Notes: generated from the letters alone by a model not told the origin. 64,000 nt of DNA from Streptococcus vestibularis ATCC 49124 (GCF_000188295.1 NZ_GL831112.1:218560-282559); one strand, 5' to 3'; positions 1 to 8,360 are shown, counted from the stretch's first letter. Numbers and translations: made by a program.

Positions 1-27
1 GGGGGCTAGTACCCAAAAACGATATTT

Positions 28-75
28 GTTTTCATTATGAGAGTATCAATTAGCTGATACTCTCATAATGAAAAC
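28..75. repeat. 21-bp perfect inverted repeat with 6-nt loop
   Basis: Arms 28-48 and 55-75 are perfectly complementary around a 6-nt loop. No long T-run follows, so this is not a classic intrinsic terminator. It may be a bidirectional terminator, an RNA-processing hairpin or the end of a small mobile repeat. Confidence 0.7.
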
Positions 76-96
76 GTGTAAAAGTAAAAATGAAAC

Positions 97-279
97 TTAA
101 AATATGAATAATAACCCTGCAATACAGAATGCATCGGAAAGTATCCAAGTTGCAACTGTAAATAGACCTAGTAAAATAGCCCAGATACATTTGAAAATAT
201 ACCTATCACTGATATGATTTTTTCTGAGCAGTCTTTTTATGTGTATAGGTATTTTTATTATAGGAGGTATAGTTGTCAT
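97..279 (-). CDS. small hydrophobic protein, unrecognised
   Basis: A 60-residue reading frame whose last 30 residues are strongly hydrophobic (AILLGLFTVATWIL and FCIAGLLFIF), suggesting one or two membrane passes. No SD is visible before the ATG, and the frame overlaps the coding-like fragment at 206-376. It could be a real small membrane protein or the tail of a decayed gene. I do not recognise a family. Confidence 0.3.
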   Translation of the reverse strand: MTTIPPIIKIPIHIKRLLRKNHISDRYIFKCIWAILLGLFTVATWILSDAFCIAGLLFIF

Positions 280-376
280 TATCGATTACTGATGGATTAG
301 ATGATTCATGGAGAACGACAAATTCACCATCTTTTTCAGCTTTTGCAACCTCTTTCCTAATCTTTTTCTTAATATA
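206..376 (-). pseudogene. start-less coding-like fragment
   Basis: A 56-codon frame with natural-looking charged composition (KKKIRKEVAKAEKDGEF near its beginning, KKSYQ at its end) lies between two stop codons but has no ATG, GTG or TTG in frame. It overlaps the small hydrophobic ORF at 97-279 in another frame. I read it as the remaining 3' part of a lost gene; function unknown. Confidence 0.35.
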
Positions 377-415
377 TCATAATTACTAATGCTCTGAGAT
401 CTTTCTAAATACCTT

Positions 416-670
416 TTAAAATTGAATTGAGTTGATTGCAACAACAATTGTAGCTGCAATACTTTCTGATACAGAAGCTAGTCCGCCAACATAAATCATA
501 CCTACCATTCCGTTATCGGTTAGTTGTGCATTCTGGTTTTTCTTTCCTTGGAAAAACTCAATTGCGCCTAAAAAGGCCCATCCTAGGCCACCAATAGAGA
601 CCAATGCGCCCATGGCAGTAATAATTTTTGTAACAACTTCCATTTTTATTATTTTTCCGTTGTCTTGCAA
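416..670 (-). CDS. small two-helix membrane protein, unrecognised
   Basis: The frame encodes up to 84 residues from a TTG at 670. An internal ATG at 643 would give 75 residues, and neither start has a clear SD. Two Gly/Ala-rich hydrophobic segments (GALVSIGGLGWAFLGAIEFF and VGGLASVSESIAATIVVAIN) flank a polar QGKKNQNAQ loop. That layout resembles pilin-like conjugation subunits (TrbC/Maff2 type) and also some bacteriocin-like peptides; the sequence does not decide. It sits alone on the minus strand just downstream of mutS2. Confidence 0.5.
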   Translation of the reverse strand: MQDNGKIIKMEVVTKIITAMGALVSIGGLGWAFLGAIEFFQGKKNQNAQLTDNGMVGMIYVGGLASVSESIAATIVVAINSIQF

Positions 671-710
671 AAAAGACCGGACACAAAGTCTCAGTCTCTC
701 TTAATTAGTT

Positions 711-3059
711 TTATCCCAAGGTTGCAATGGTGCATCCGGAACCACCGGCACTTTGTGGAGCATATTCAAAACTTTTAACATGACGATGACGGCGGAGATA
801 TTTAGTCACTGCGTCACGGATGACACCGGTACCAATACCGTGGATGATGTCCACCTGACTCATGTTGTTAAGTAGGGCTTGGTCAATAAAGGCATCAAGC
901 TCTTGCATGGCTTCTTCGTAACGTTTCCCACGAAGGTCTAGACGGGCACGAGGACCACCAGATGCCTTCTTGGCTTTTTTAACTACGTTAATCTGTTTTT
1001 TCTTAGGCTGTTTCACCTCAGCTTGAGCACGAACCAGAGTGAATTCGTCTGCCTTGAGAGTCATCTTGATGAGACCGACCTGAGCTTCCCAGTTACCATT
1101 TTTGGCCTGACTGGTAAGAGTACCCCGTTGACCGTAGGCGGTAACGATGATATCGTCTCCGACACGAGGGGCACGCGTAGTCTTTTCTTTCTTGGCTTTA
1201 CGAAGGACCTTATTCTTAGAGAGGTCCACTTGTGGGGCAAGTTTCTTGAGTTTTCCTTTGGCGTCGATAACTTCATGAGGCTTGAGTTGACTCTTATCAT
1301 GGAGAGTTTTGAGAATACTATCGCTCTCAGCCAAAGCTGTATCCACCATATCTTGAATGTCTTTTTGAGCCTTTTCGAGTTCCTTGTCGTACTCATGGGA
1401 GAATTCGTTATAGAGTTTCTTGACCGCACGGTTGAATTTAAGGTTCTCTTGCTCAACGTCCTTGATGTGTTCCAGACGTTTTTGCGTTTCGACGGTTTGG
1501 GCTTCAAGTTGCTCGATGATACGGTTGACATCACTATCAGTATCCGTGAGGTTCTCTGCTTCCTTGACAATAATTTCATTCAATCCGAGGCGGCGAGCAA
1601 TCTCAAAGGCATTAGAACGACCAGGAACCCCCTGCATAAAACGATAGGTAGGGCTTAAAGTCGCTGTGTCAAACTCCATGCTGGCATTTTCCACATGTTG
1701 CGTCTCAATTCCATAGGCCTTAAGCTCAGGATAGTGAGTGGTAGCCATGGTCTTAATCTGGCTCAAACGAAGGTGCTCTAGGATTGCCATGGCTAGACTA
1801 GCCCCCTCCTGAGGGTCAGTACCAGCCCCAAGCTCATCGACCAAGACAAGACTGTTGCTGTCGGCAGCGTCCAGAATCTCGACAATGTGCGTCATGTGAC
1901 TAGAGAAAGTAGACAAGCTCTGTTCGATAGACTGTTCATCTCCGATGTCCGCAAAAATCTCTTGGAAAATGGCTACACGACTACCCTTATCAGCCAAAAT
2001 TGGAAGGCCAGATTGAGCCATCAGTTGAGCTAGTCCTAGAGTTTTAAGCATGACCGTTTTACCACCGGTATTGGGACCTGTAATGACAATGGCTGTGAGG
2101 TCCTCATCAAAGTGTAAATCGTTGGCTACTGGATTGACCAAGAGCGGGTGACGAACGTTAAGCAGTTGGAGTGTTTGGTTGTCACTAATCTTTGGAATAA
2201 CCGCCTTCTTATCTTGGAGATAGAGGTATTTTCCTCGAATGAAGTCCATGTGGCCCAAAATCCAAGCGTTGTTAGCAATTGCAGCAGCTTGTGGGCGTAG
2301 TTGATTAGACAGTTCATGCAGGATACGGGTCATCTCGTGGCGTTCGTCTGCACGTAATTGTGTAATTTCTTCGTTAAGCTGGATAACGGCGCGTGGCTCG
2401 ATATAAACGGTATTTCCAGAGCTTGAGATGTCATGCACCACCCCAGCAATACGGTTACGGTAGGTATTTTTGACAGGAAGCACTGAACGACCATTACGAC
2501 TAGCAATCAAACTCTCAGCCAACATGTGGCCAGATTTCTTGAGAATGTCTTGTAAGGTCTGGCGAATGGCATCATCGCAAGATTTAAGTTGACGACGGAT
2601 ATTTTGCAACTCTGGGCTAGCAAAATGCTCAATAAAACCACCGTCATTGATGCTCTGAAGACTGCCTTGTAGACTTGGAAAGGCTTCAATCTTTTCGAAA
2701 AGACGTTTTAGAGCGACGAGCTCAACATTTTCAAGGTCAGCGTAGAATCGACCAAGGTCAGCTGAAGCTTGCAAGACCTTCTTGATGGAAATGAGCTCCT
2801 GGATGTTGAGGTCAGCATCCAGTTCCAAGCGACGCAAGGACTCAGAAATATCTCTTAAGCTCCCAATGGCAAAGCTATGATGCTCTACGAAAATCTCAGA
2901 CATTTCTTGGATTTCTGTAAATTGATTTTGAATTCTTTCTGGATTGGTCATAGGCACCAAGTCACGTAACTCCGCCTGAGCCTGCTCAGTCTGTAGGTAT
3001 TCTGTGAACTGGTCCTTGACCTTGTTAAATTCTAATTGATCTAAAATCTTTGTGTTCAT
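711..3059 (-). CDS. mutS2: endonuclease MutS2
   Basis: A 782-residue MutS2-family ATPase. In Firmicutes these proteins act on branched DNA and stalled or collided ribosomes rather than in mismatch repair. Walker A GPNTGGKT lies near residue 328 and Walker B ([12 protein letters not shown]) follows about 75 residues later. A long Lys/Glu coiled-coil region comes next, then a C-terminal Smr nuclease domain starting near residue 705 with [11 protein letters not shown] and HGIGTG. Start 3059 is chosen over the longer frame because it gives the family N-terminus [11 protein letters not shown] and has an AGGA SD in the correct place. It diverges from polA. Confidence 0.95.
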   Translation of the reverse strand: MNTKILDQLEFNKVKDQFTEYLQTEQAQAELRDLVPMTNPERIQNQFTEIQEMSEIFVEHHSFAIGSLRDISESLRRLELDADLNIQELISIKKVLQASADLGRFYADLENVELVALKRLFEKIEAFPSLQGSLQSINDGGFIEHFASPELQNIRRQLKSCDDAIRQTLQDILKKSGHMLAESLIASRNGRSVLPVKNTYRNRIAGVVHDISSSGNTVYIEPRAVIQLNEEITQLRADERHEMTRILHELSNQLRPQAAAIANNAWILGHMDFIRGKYLYLQDKKAVIPKISDNQTLQLLNVRHPLLVNPVANDLHFDEDLTAIVITGPNTGGKTVMLKTLGLAQLMAQSGLPILADKGSRVAIFQEIFADIGDEQSIEQSLSTFSSHMTHIVEILDAADSNSLVLVDELGAGTDPQEGASLAMAILEHLRLSQIKTMATTHYPELKAYGIETQHVENASMEFDTATLSPTYRFMQGVPGRSNAFEIARRLGLNEIIVKEAENLTDTDSDVNRIIEQLEAQTVETQKRLEHIKDVEQENLKFNRAVKKLYNEFSHEYDKELEKAQKDIQDMVDTALAESDSILKTLHDKSQLKPHEVIDAKGKLKKLAPQVDLSKNKVLRKAKKEKTTRAPRVGDDIIVTAYGQRGTLTSQAKNGNWEAQVGLIKMTLKADEFTLVRAQAEVKQPKKKQINVVKKAKKASGGPRARLDLRGKRYEEAMQELDAFIDQALLNNMSQVDIIHGIGTGVIRDAVTKYLRRHRHVKSFEYAPQSAGGSGCTIATLG

Positions 3060-3218
3060 AATTCCTATTATAGCATATTTGACCATAGGACGTGGAGCTG
3101 GGAAATGCCTGAGGTCGTTTTATGAGCGGACTTTTGTCATCAGATGTTGAATAGCTATTTTTACAAAAGAGTCTCCCTAAAATAAGAGGATTTCAATTAA
3201 AACCAATGCTCCCATCTA

Positions 3219-3234
3219 TGCTATAATAAACCTA
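3219..3234 (+). promoter_or_regulatory. extended -10 promoter of polA, probably leaderless
   Basis: TGCTATAAT at 3219-3227 is a full extended -10. The polA ATG at 3234 lies where transcription should begin, and no SD precedes it, so the polA mRNA is probably leaderless. Confidence 0.55.
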
Positions 3235-5873
3235 TGACTAATCAGAAAAAATTACTCCTAATTGACGGTTCATCCGTTGCCTTTCGTGCCTTTTTCGCAC
3301 TTTATAATCAAATTGACCGTTTTCGTAACAATAATGGCCTTCATACTAATGCTATCTACGGTTTCCACCTCATGTTGGACAACCTACTTGAGCGTATTCA
3401 ACCGACGCATGTCTTGGTAGCCTTTGATGCTGGAAAAACAACTTTCCGTACAGAGATGTTTGCGGACTATAAGGCTGGTCGTGCCAAGACTCCAGAGGAA
3501 TTCCGTGAGCAGTTCCCTTATATCCGTGAGATGTTGGCTGCACGTGGTATCGCCTATTATGATCTGGCTCAGTACGAGGCAGACGACATTATCGGTACCT
3601 TGGCTAAGATGGCTGAAAATACCAGTGAGGACTATCAAATTACTGTTGTCTCTGGGGACAAGGACTTGATTCAGTTGACTGATGTCAATACCGTGGTTGA
3701 GATTTCGAAAAAGGGTGTGGCTGAGTTTGAGGCCTTCACACCTGACTACCTCATGGAGAAAATGGGTATTACCCCTGCGCAATTCATCGACCTCAAAGCC
3801 CTCATGGGTGATAAGTCCGATAATATTCCAGGAGTTACTAAGATTGGTGAAAAGACTGGTCTTAAGCTCCTTTTGGAACACGGTTCCCTTGAAGGTATCT
3901 ACGACCATATTGACGAGATGAAGAAATCCAAGATGAAGGAAAATCTCATCAACGACAAGGAACAAGCTTTCCTTTCTAAAACTCTGGCGACCATTGATAC
4001 CCATTCTCCTATTGAAATTGGCCTAGATGACACGGCCTTTACGGGACCTGACCTTGAAAAATTGGCAGCCTTTTATGATGAGATGGGTTTCGTTCAGTTC
4101 AAAAATGCTCTTGGCGGAGAGGCTATCCCACAGGATTTTGATGTGACCTATGCAGAGCCTAGCCAAGTAACAGCGGATCACTTTAGCTCTGACGATTTCT
4201 TCTATTTTGAAATCCTCGGTGACAATTATCATACAGAACCCATCATCGGTTTTGCTTGGGGAAATGAAAAGCAGATTTATGCGTCTACAGATACTGATCT
4301 ACTCAAATCAGAAGCATTCCAAGCAGCTCTTTCTAAAGCTGTTAATATCTACGATTTCAAGCGTAGTAAGGTCCTTTTGAGCCATTTAGGGATTGACTTG
4401 CCGACGGCTAATTTTGATGCACGTCTGGCCAAGTATCTGCTCTCAACCGTTGAAGACAATGAATTGTCAACCATTGCCCGTCTCTATACGGACCTACCGT
4501 TAGAAACAGATGAAGTGGTCTATGGTAAGGGAGCTAAGCGTGCCGTTCCTGAAAAAGAGGTCTTGCTCAGCCACCTGGCTAAAAAAGTCAAGGTCCTTCA
4601 GGTTGCCAAACCGGTCATGCTAGAAAAGCTAGCTGAACACGGCCAATCAGAGCTTCTCTTTGACATGGAGTTACCACTGGCAAATGTGCTAGCCAAGATG
4701 GAGATCGCTGGTATTAAGGTCAAGGGACAAACCCTTAACGAGATGGCAGTGGAAAACCAAGTGGTCATTGACAAATTGACCCAAGAAATCTACGAGATGG
4801 CGGGCGAGGAGTTCAATATTAACTCGCCTAAACAGTTGGGTGTTATCCTCTTTGAAAAGATGGGTCTACCTTTGGAATACACTAAGAAAACCAAGACCGG
4901 TTACTCAACGGCTGTGGATGTCCTTGAACGTTTGGCACCGATTGCTCCAATCGTAGCTAAGATTTTGGAGTACCGCCAAATCACCAAGCTTCAGTCTACC
5001 TATGTCTTGGGGCTTCAGGATTATATCCTTGAGGATGGCAAGATCCATACCCGTTATGTGCAAGATTTAACACAGACAGGTCGCCTCTCATCAGTGGATC
5101 CAAACTTGCAAAATATCCCTGTTCGCTTGGAGCAAGGCCGTCTCATCCGTAAGGCCTTTGTCCCATCGACTGAGGATGCAGTGCTTTTAAGCTCGGATTA
5201 CTCACAGATTGAGTTGCGCGTGTTGGCCCACATTTCGGGAGATGAGCATTTGATTGCTGCCTTTAAAGAGGGGGCAGATATCCATACCTCTACAGCCATG
5301 CGTGTCTTTGGTATTGAAAAGCCAGAGGATGTCACACCTAACGACCGTCGTAACGCAAAGGCTGTTAACTTCGGTATCGTTTATGGTATTTCTGACTTTG
5401 GTCTTTCTAACAACCTTGGCATTAGCCGTAAGAAGGCCAAGGAGTATATTGACACCTATTTTGAGCGTTACCCTGGTATTAAGGCTTATATGGATAATGT
5501 GGTTCGTGAGGCCAAGGATAAAGGATATGTAGAAACCCTCTTCCACCGCCGTCGTGAGTTGCCAGATATCAACTCTCGTAACTTCAACGTCCGCAACTTC
5601 GCAGAGCGTACAGCCATCAACTCACCTATCCAAGGAAGTGCCGCTGATATCCTCAAGATTGCTATGATTAACTTAGACAAGGCTTTGGTAGAAGGTGGCT
5701 ATAAAACTAAGATGCTCCTTCAAGTGCATGATGAAATCGTCCTTGAGGTGCCAAACGATGAACTTGTAGCGATGGAAGCCTTGGTTAAAGAAACCATGGA
5801 AGCTGCAGTCGAACTCGCTGTCCCACTCATCGCAGATGAAAATGACGGCTGCACATGGTATGAGGCAAAGTAA
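3234..5873 (+). CDS. polA: DNA polymerase I
   Basis: 879 residues, the usual length for the family. It fills gaps and removes RNA primers during repair and lagging-strand synthesis. The N-terminal 5'-3' exonuclease/FEN domain starts LLLIDGSSVAFRAFFAL and has the helix-hairpin-helix region GDKSDNIPGV. The middle 3'-5' exonuclease-like domain is poorly conserved. The polymerase domain has motif A DYSQIELRVLAH (about residue 654), the O-helix region RRNAKAVNFGIVYG (about 705) and motif C QVHDEIVLEV (about 829). It diverges from mutS2; a tiny membrane ORF follows 3 nt after its stop. Confidence 0.97.
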   Translation: MTNQKKLLLIDGSSVAFRAFFALYNQIDRFRNNNGLHTNAIYGFHLMLDNLLERIQPTHVLVAFDAGKTTFRTEMFADYKAGRAKTPEEFREQFPYIREMLAARGIAYYDLAQYEADDIIGTLAKMAENTSEDYQITVVSGDKDLIQLTDVNTVVEISKKGVAEFEAFTPDYLMEKMGITPAQFIDLKALMGDKSDNIPGVTKIGEKTGLKLLLEHGSLEGIYDHIDEMKKSKMKENLINDKEQAFLSKTLATIDTHSPIEIGLDDTAFTGPDLEKLAAFYDEMGFVQFKNALGGEAIPQDFDVTYAEPSQVTADHFSSDDFFYFEILGDNYHTEPIIGFAWGNEKQIYASTDTDLLKSEAFQAALSKAVNIYDFKRSKVLLSHLGIDLPTANFDARLAKYLLSTVEDNELSTIARLYTDLPLETDEVVYGKGAKRAVPEKEVLLSHLAKKVKVLQVAKPVMLEKLAEHGQSELLFDMELPLANVLAKMEIAGIKVKGQTLNEMAVENQVVIDKLTQEIYEMAGEEFNINSPKQLGVILFEKMGLPLEYTKKTKTGYSTAVDVLERLAPIAPIVAKILEYRQITKLQSTYVLGLQDYILEDGKIHTRYVQDLTQTGRLSSVDPNLQNIPVRLEQGRLIRKAFVPSTEDAVLLSSDYSQIELRVLAHISGDEHLIAAFKEGADIHTSTAMRVFGIEKPEDVTPNDRRNAKAVNFGIVYGISDFGLSNNLGISRKKAKEYIDTYFERYPGIKAYMDNVVREAKDKGYVETLFHRRRELPDINSRNFNVRNFAERTAINSPIQGSAADILKIAMINLDKALVEGGYKTKMLLQVHDEIVLEVPNDELVAMEALVKETMEAAVELAVPLIADENDGCTWYEAK

Positions 5874-5876
5874 AGC

Positions 5877-5993
5877 ATGAAAGAAAATTTTCCATTTACC
5901 TATTTTCTCCTGTGTTATATGCTGGGATTTCTAGCCGTTATCCTAGGTATCGTGACAGTATTGGTGATTATCACCTACTTTATGACCAAGTAG
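5877..5993 (+). CDS. 38-residue single-pass membrane peptide
   Basis: MKENFPFTYFLLCYMLG begins a 38-codon ORF three nucleotides after the polA stop, with GAGG about 11 nt before the ATG. Almost the whole peptide is one hydrophobic helix ending in TYFMTK. The position suggests translation from the polA mRNA. No family is recognised; it could be a genuine small membrane protein or the 5' end of a lost gene. Confidence 0.4.
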   Translation: MKENFPFTYFLLCYMLGFLAVILGIVTVLVIITYFMTK

Positions 5994-6009
5994 GATATGG
6001 GTTTGTTGA

Positions 6010-6159
6010 CTCTTTTTGATAGGCCAATTATATCCTATCTTAAAAAATATAAGGCAAGTAAACAGAGGAAAGATATTTACTGACTCTTATGATAGCACTA
6101 TTATTTTGATTGGCTATGTTAAGGATCGTAGCCGTAAGTATGATAAACTTGGTGCATAA
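6010..6159 (+). pseudogene. possible 3' gene remnant
   Basis: An open frame without a start codon ends in TDSYDSTIILIGYVKDRSRK plus YDKLGA and a stop. The composition looks coding, but nothing upstream can start it. It lies directly before the mutY terminator. I read it as the tail of a deleted gene of unknown identity. Confidence 0.25.
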
Positions 6160-6160
6160 G

Positions 6161-6190
6161 AAAAAGGGTAGCGCTATGCTACCCTTTTTT
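6161..6190. terminator. bidirectional intrinsic terminator
   Basis: A 12-bp GC-containing stem (arm AAAAAGGGTAGC) has A-runs and T-runs on either side, so it works in both directions. It closes mutY on the minus strand (its last codons lie inside) and the polA side on the plus strand. Confidence 0.85.
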
Positions 6191-7330
6191 GCTATCTTCA
6201 TAAGTTTTAATCATTTTCTTCTGTGGTGTGGCCATTGGGAACTGGTTAAAGTCCTCAGCCGTTACCCAGCATAGCTCTTTATCGGTAGTAAGTTTGTTGT
6301 CATTGACGATTCCTTCCACCATCTCGATGGTCCATTTTTGGTGGCTGAAGGTATGTTTTACAGGTGTAAAATCATTGTTCGTCCACTCCGGTTTAAGGGA
6401 ATAATTTTCTTCAAAAATAGCCTTTTGAGAGACTGTCTCAAGAATATAATCATCCTTTTCAAAAAGGCTGAGTTGTTGGCCAATAAAGTCTGTTTCCATG
6501 ATAGGGAAGGACCAGAAACCACCTAGCAGACGCCCCTCTATATTTTTTTCTATAAGAAATTCACCCTTTGTATTTCTGATAATAAAAGCCTGAATTTGCA
6601 TAGGTTTGGGCTTCTTCTTTGGCAATTTGATGGGGTATTTGTCATAGGTTCCATTGAGATAGGCTGCACAGAAAAAGCGAATAGGGCTTTCGTCGGGTCT
6701 TGGATTTTTGGCCGATTCGATATCGGTCCCAAGGTCCATAAGCGCCTGATTAAAGTCACCAGGACGGTCAGGGTCAATCAAAATGTCCATAATCGCTTGG
6801 AAAATCTTACGATTTTTAGGGTTTCCGATGTCATAGTTAACTTCAAAGAGGCGAGCCATGACTCGCATAACATTCCCATCAACAGCAGGTTCAGGGAGTT
6901 CAAAAGCGATGCTAGAAATAGCACCAGCAGTATAGGGGCCGATCCCCTTGAGCTTTGCAATATTGTCATAAGTATCTGGGAACTGACCAGCAAAGTCAGT
7001 CATGATTTGTTGTGCGGCCTTTTGCATGTTTCGGACACGTGAATAGTAACCTAGACCCTCCCAAGCTTTGAGGAGTTTTTCTTCTGGAGCCTCAGCCAAA
7101 TCCTTAACTGTTGGGAACCAGTCTAAAAAGCGCTCATAATAGGGAATGACAGTCTGAACCTGGGTTTGTTGTAGCATGATTTCACTGACCCAGATATAGT
7201 AGGGATTTTTAGTTCTACGCCACGGTAGGTCTCGTTTTTCTCGATCGTACCAGTCCAGGAGGGTACGACGAAAAGATACGATTTTCTCAGAATCCCACAT
7301 GACAATGCCGTATTCTTTTAAATCTAACAT
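6179..7330 (-). CDS. mutY: A/G-specific adenine glycosylase MutY, clusterless type
   Basis: A 383-residue base-excision glycosylase that removes adenine opposite 8-oxoguanine. It shows the catalytic region QQTQVQTVIPYYERF, the helix-hairpin-helix GIGPYTAGAISSIAF, the catalytic Asp in VDGNVMRVMARL, and a NUDIX-like C-terminal recognition domain from about residue 240. The four-Cys [4Fe-4S] loop that normally follows the glycosylase domain is absent: that segment reads NPRPDESPIRFFCAAY with a single Cys. Clusterless MutY proteins are known from lactic acid bacteria. The start at 7330 has only a weak SD; an internal ATG at 7300 is possible. Confidence 0.93.
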   Translation of the reverse strand: MLDLKEYGIVMWDSEKIVSFRRTLLDWYDREKRDLPWRRTKNPYYIWVSEIMLQQTQVQTVIPYYERFLDWFPTVKDLAEAPEEKLLKAWEGLGYYSRVRNMQKAAQQIMTDFAGQFPDTYDNIAKLKGIGPYTAGAISSIAFELPEPAVDGNVMRVMARLFEVNYDIGNPKNRKIFQAIMDILIDPDRPGDFNQALMDLGTDIESAKNPRPDESPIRFFCAAYLNGTYDKYPIKLPKKKPKPMQIQAFIIRNTKGEFLIEKNIEGRLLGGFWSFPIMETDFIGQQLSLFEKDDYILETVSQKAIFEENYSLKPEWTNNDFTPVKHTFSHQKWTIEMVEGIVNDNKLTTDKELCWVTAEDFNQFPMATPQKKMIKTYEDSKKG

Positions 7331-7390
7331 ATCTCTATTGTAGCAAAGAAATCTTTTTTCAAAAAATCTTTCGTTTTCAAGAGAAAAAGA

Positions 7391-7419
7391 TTGACAAAAG
7401 TAAGCGTTTACATTATACT
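7391..7419 (+). promoter_or_regulatory. consensus promoter of the RYKNGD micro-ORF array
   Basis: TTGACA at 7391-7396, a 17-nt spacer and TATACT at 7414-7419. This is one of the best promoters in the window and is followed by no conventional gene, only the micro-ORF array. Confidence 0.85.
7399..7412 (+). promoter_or_regulatory. cre-like / LacI-family operator
   Basis: AGTAAGCGTTTACA is a near-palindrome matching the CcpA cre pattern except at the first base. It sits between the -35 and -10, where binding would repress. It also resembles the scr operators at 25738 and 25845, so CcpA or ScrR are both candidates. Confidence 0.5.
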
Positions 7420-7462
7420 AAGAGTGTAAAGAAGAGAAGGATTCATCAAGGAGGTAAAAGCC

Positions 7463-7504
7463 ATGGTGAGAGTCAATATTGCAAGGTACAAAAACGGAGA
7501 CTAA
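7463..7504 (+). CDS. micro-ORF 1, MVRVNIARYKNGD
   Basis: First of the family. A 13-residue peptide with a canonical AAGGAGGT-like SD 5-10 nt before the ATG, about 40 nt downstream of the promoter. It ends exactly at the shared motif RYKNGD. No signal peptide, GG leader or Cys. Function unknown; candidates are a signalling or modified (RiPP-like) peptide, or a translation-control leader. Confidence 0.7.
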   Translation: MVRVNIARYKNGD

Positions 7505-7570
7505 GGTCTCTAAACAAAACAGTAGGCAAAATAACTAACTTTACCAATCATCTCTGAGGAGCGTGGTCAT

Positions 7571-7603
7571 ATGACAGTAGGGCGTTACAAGAACGGAGAT
7601 TAA
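7571..7603 (+). CDS. micro-ORF 2, MTVGRYKNGD
   Basis: The shortest copy, 10 residues, with a GAGGAG SD about 8 nt upstream. RYKNGD uses codons different from micro-ORF 1 (CGT TAC AAG AAC GGA GAT), so the peptide rather than the DNA is conserved. Confidence 0.65.
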   Translation: MTVGRYKNGD

Positions 7604-7698
7604 TTTAGTCGCATAAAATAGCTACAAGGGAGTGATACCACCAGAAGTCGAAAGCCAAACTCAAATCTGTTAACCTAAGAAAAAGTGAGGTAAAGCTC

Positions 7699-7737
7699 AT
7701 GAGAAATGTTAGTAGGTATAAAAATGGAGACACTTAA
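7699..7737 (+). CDS. micro-ORF 3, MRNVSRYKNGDT
   Basis: A 12-residue peptide with SD GTGAGGTAAAG before the ATG. Identical in amino acids to micro-ORF 5. It carries one Thr after RYKNGD, a variant also seen in copies 7 and 8. Confidence 0.65.
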   Translation: MRNVSRYKNGDT

Positions 7738-7842
7738 GCAGTTGCGTAAAATAGCTTAAGGAGTGATACCAATGCCAAACAAGTGAACTATCGACAAAAG
7801 TTAAATGCTTAAATCTTGTAACAAAGTACCGAGGTGACGCTT

Positions 7843-7884
7843 ATGTTGATGTTTGATGTAAGTCGTTATAAGAACGGCGATTAA
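7843..7884 (+). CDS. micro-ORF 4, MLMFDVSRYKNGD
   Basis: A 13-residue peptide with a GAGGTGA SD. The N-terminal half differs from the other copies while SRYKNGD is retained. Confidence 0.65.
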   Translation: MLMFDVSRYKNGD

Positions 7885-7979
7885 AAATGTTGCATAAAAT
7901 AGCTACAAGGGAGTGATACCACCAGAAATCGAAACCCAAACTCAAATCTGTTAACTTAAGAAAAAGTGAGGTAAAGCTC

Positions 7980-8018
7980 ATGAGAAATGTTAGTAGGTAT
8001 AAAAATGGAGACACTTGA
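7980..8018 (+). CDS. micro-ORF 5, MRNVSRYKNGDT
   Basis: Product of the 281-bp duplication; same peptide as micro-ORF 3, with a TGA instead of a TAA stop. The SD is conserved. Confidence 0.65.
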   Translation: MRNVSRYKNGDT

Positions 8019-8123
8019 GCTGTTGCGTAAAATAGCTTAGGGAGTGATACCGATGCCAAATGAGTAAACTGTCGACAAAAGTTTAATGCTGAAATCTTGT
8101 AACAAAGTACCGAGGTGACGCTT

Positions 8124-8161
8124 ATGTTGATGTGATGTAAGTCGTTATAAGAACGGCGACA
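8124..8161 (+). pseudogene. broken RYKNGD copy (2-nt deletion)
   Basis: The second-unit counterpart of micro-ORF 4. Two nucleotides are missing after ATGTTGATG, so the ATG frame ends after MLM. The downstream frame still reads DVSRYKNGDK before a stop but has no start codon. Confidence 0.65.
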
Positions 8162-8226
8162 AGTAAACCTCATTGAGTGGTTAATGGGGAGATAGGTCTC
8201 AATCATACGAATCAGAGGTGATTGCT

Positions 8227-8286
8227 ATGATGATGAATTTAGGACGTTATAAAAATGGAGATACTTTAAGTTATTTCGTAAAATAG
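8227..8286 (+). CDS. micro-ORF 7, MMMNLGRYKNGDTLSYFVK
   Basis: The longest copy, 19 residues, with CAGAGGTGATT as SD. Here the usual stop after the motif is lost, so translation runs on into the linker repeat and adds LSYFVK. It shows how the array can gain longer peptides. Confidence 0.6.
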   Translation: MMMNLGRYKNGDTLSYFVK

Positions 8287-8360
8287 CTTAGGGAGTGATA
8301 CCAATGTAATAGAGAATTTACAATGCATAAAAGTCATTTATAAATTGATGGAGGTAATCT

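Larger units (their letters stand above)
7604..8163 (+). repeat. 281-bp tandem duplication inside the micro-ORF array
   Basis: Two units, 7604-7884 and 7885-8163, align with a constant offset of 281 bp (micro-ORF 3 at 7699 matches 5 at 7980; micro-ORF 4 at 7843 matches the broken copy at 8124). They differ by scattered substitutions and a 2-nt deletion in the second unit. Confidence 0.85.
7608..8309 (+). repeat. five-copy linker repeat with SD and minigenes
   Basis: A linker of about 30 nt with the pattern CGTAAAATAGCTTAAGG then AGTGATACC occurs near 7608, 7741, 7889, 8022 and 8274, each time in or just after a micro-ORF stop. It contains a strong SD. In three copies an ATG follows at the right spacing and opens a minigene: MPNK (7772-7786), MPNE (8053-8067) and a bare ATG-TAA (8304-8309). 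Confidence 0.75.

Noticed and set aside
1023..1658. 211-codon plus-strand ORF inside mutS2
   Set aside because: Antisense to the coiled-coil region of a clear MutS2 gene; no SD and no recognisable domain.
3384..4004. 206-codon minus-strand ORF inside polA
   Set aside because: Fully inside the polA exonuclease domain on the opposite strand; codon-bias shadow.
6596..7042. 148-codon plus-strand ORF inside mutY
   Set aside because: Antisense to conserved MutY catalytic motifs.
7841..8206. 121-codon minus-strand ORF across the micro-ORF array
   Set aside because: It is antisense to several SD-led RYKNGD ORFs, has no SD and contains duplicated halves caused by the 281-bp repeat; a shadow.
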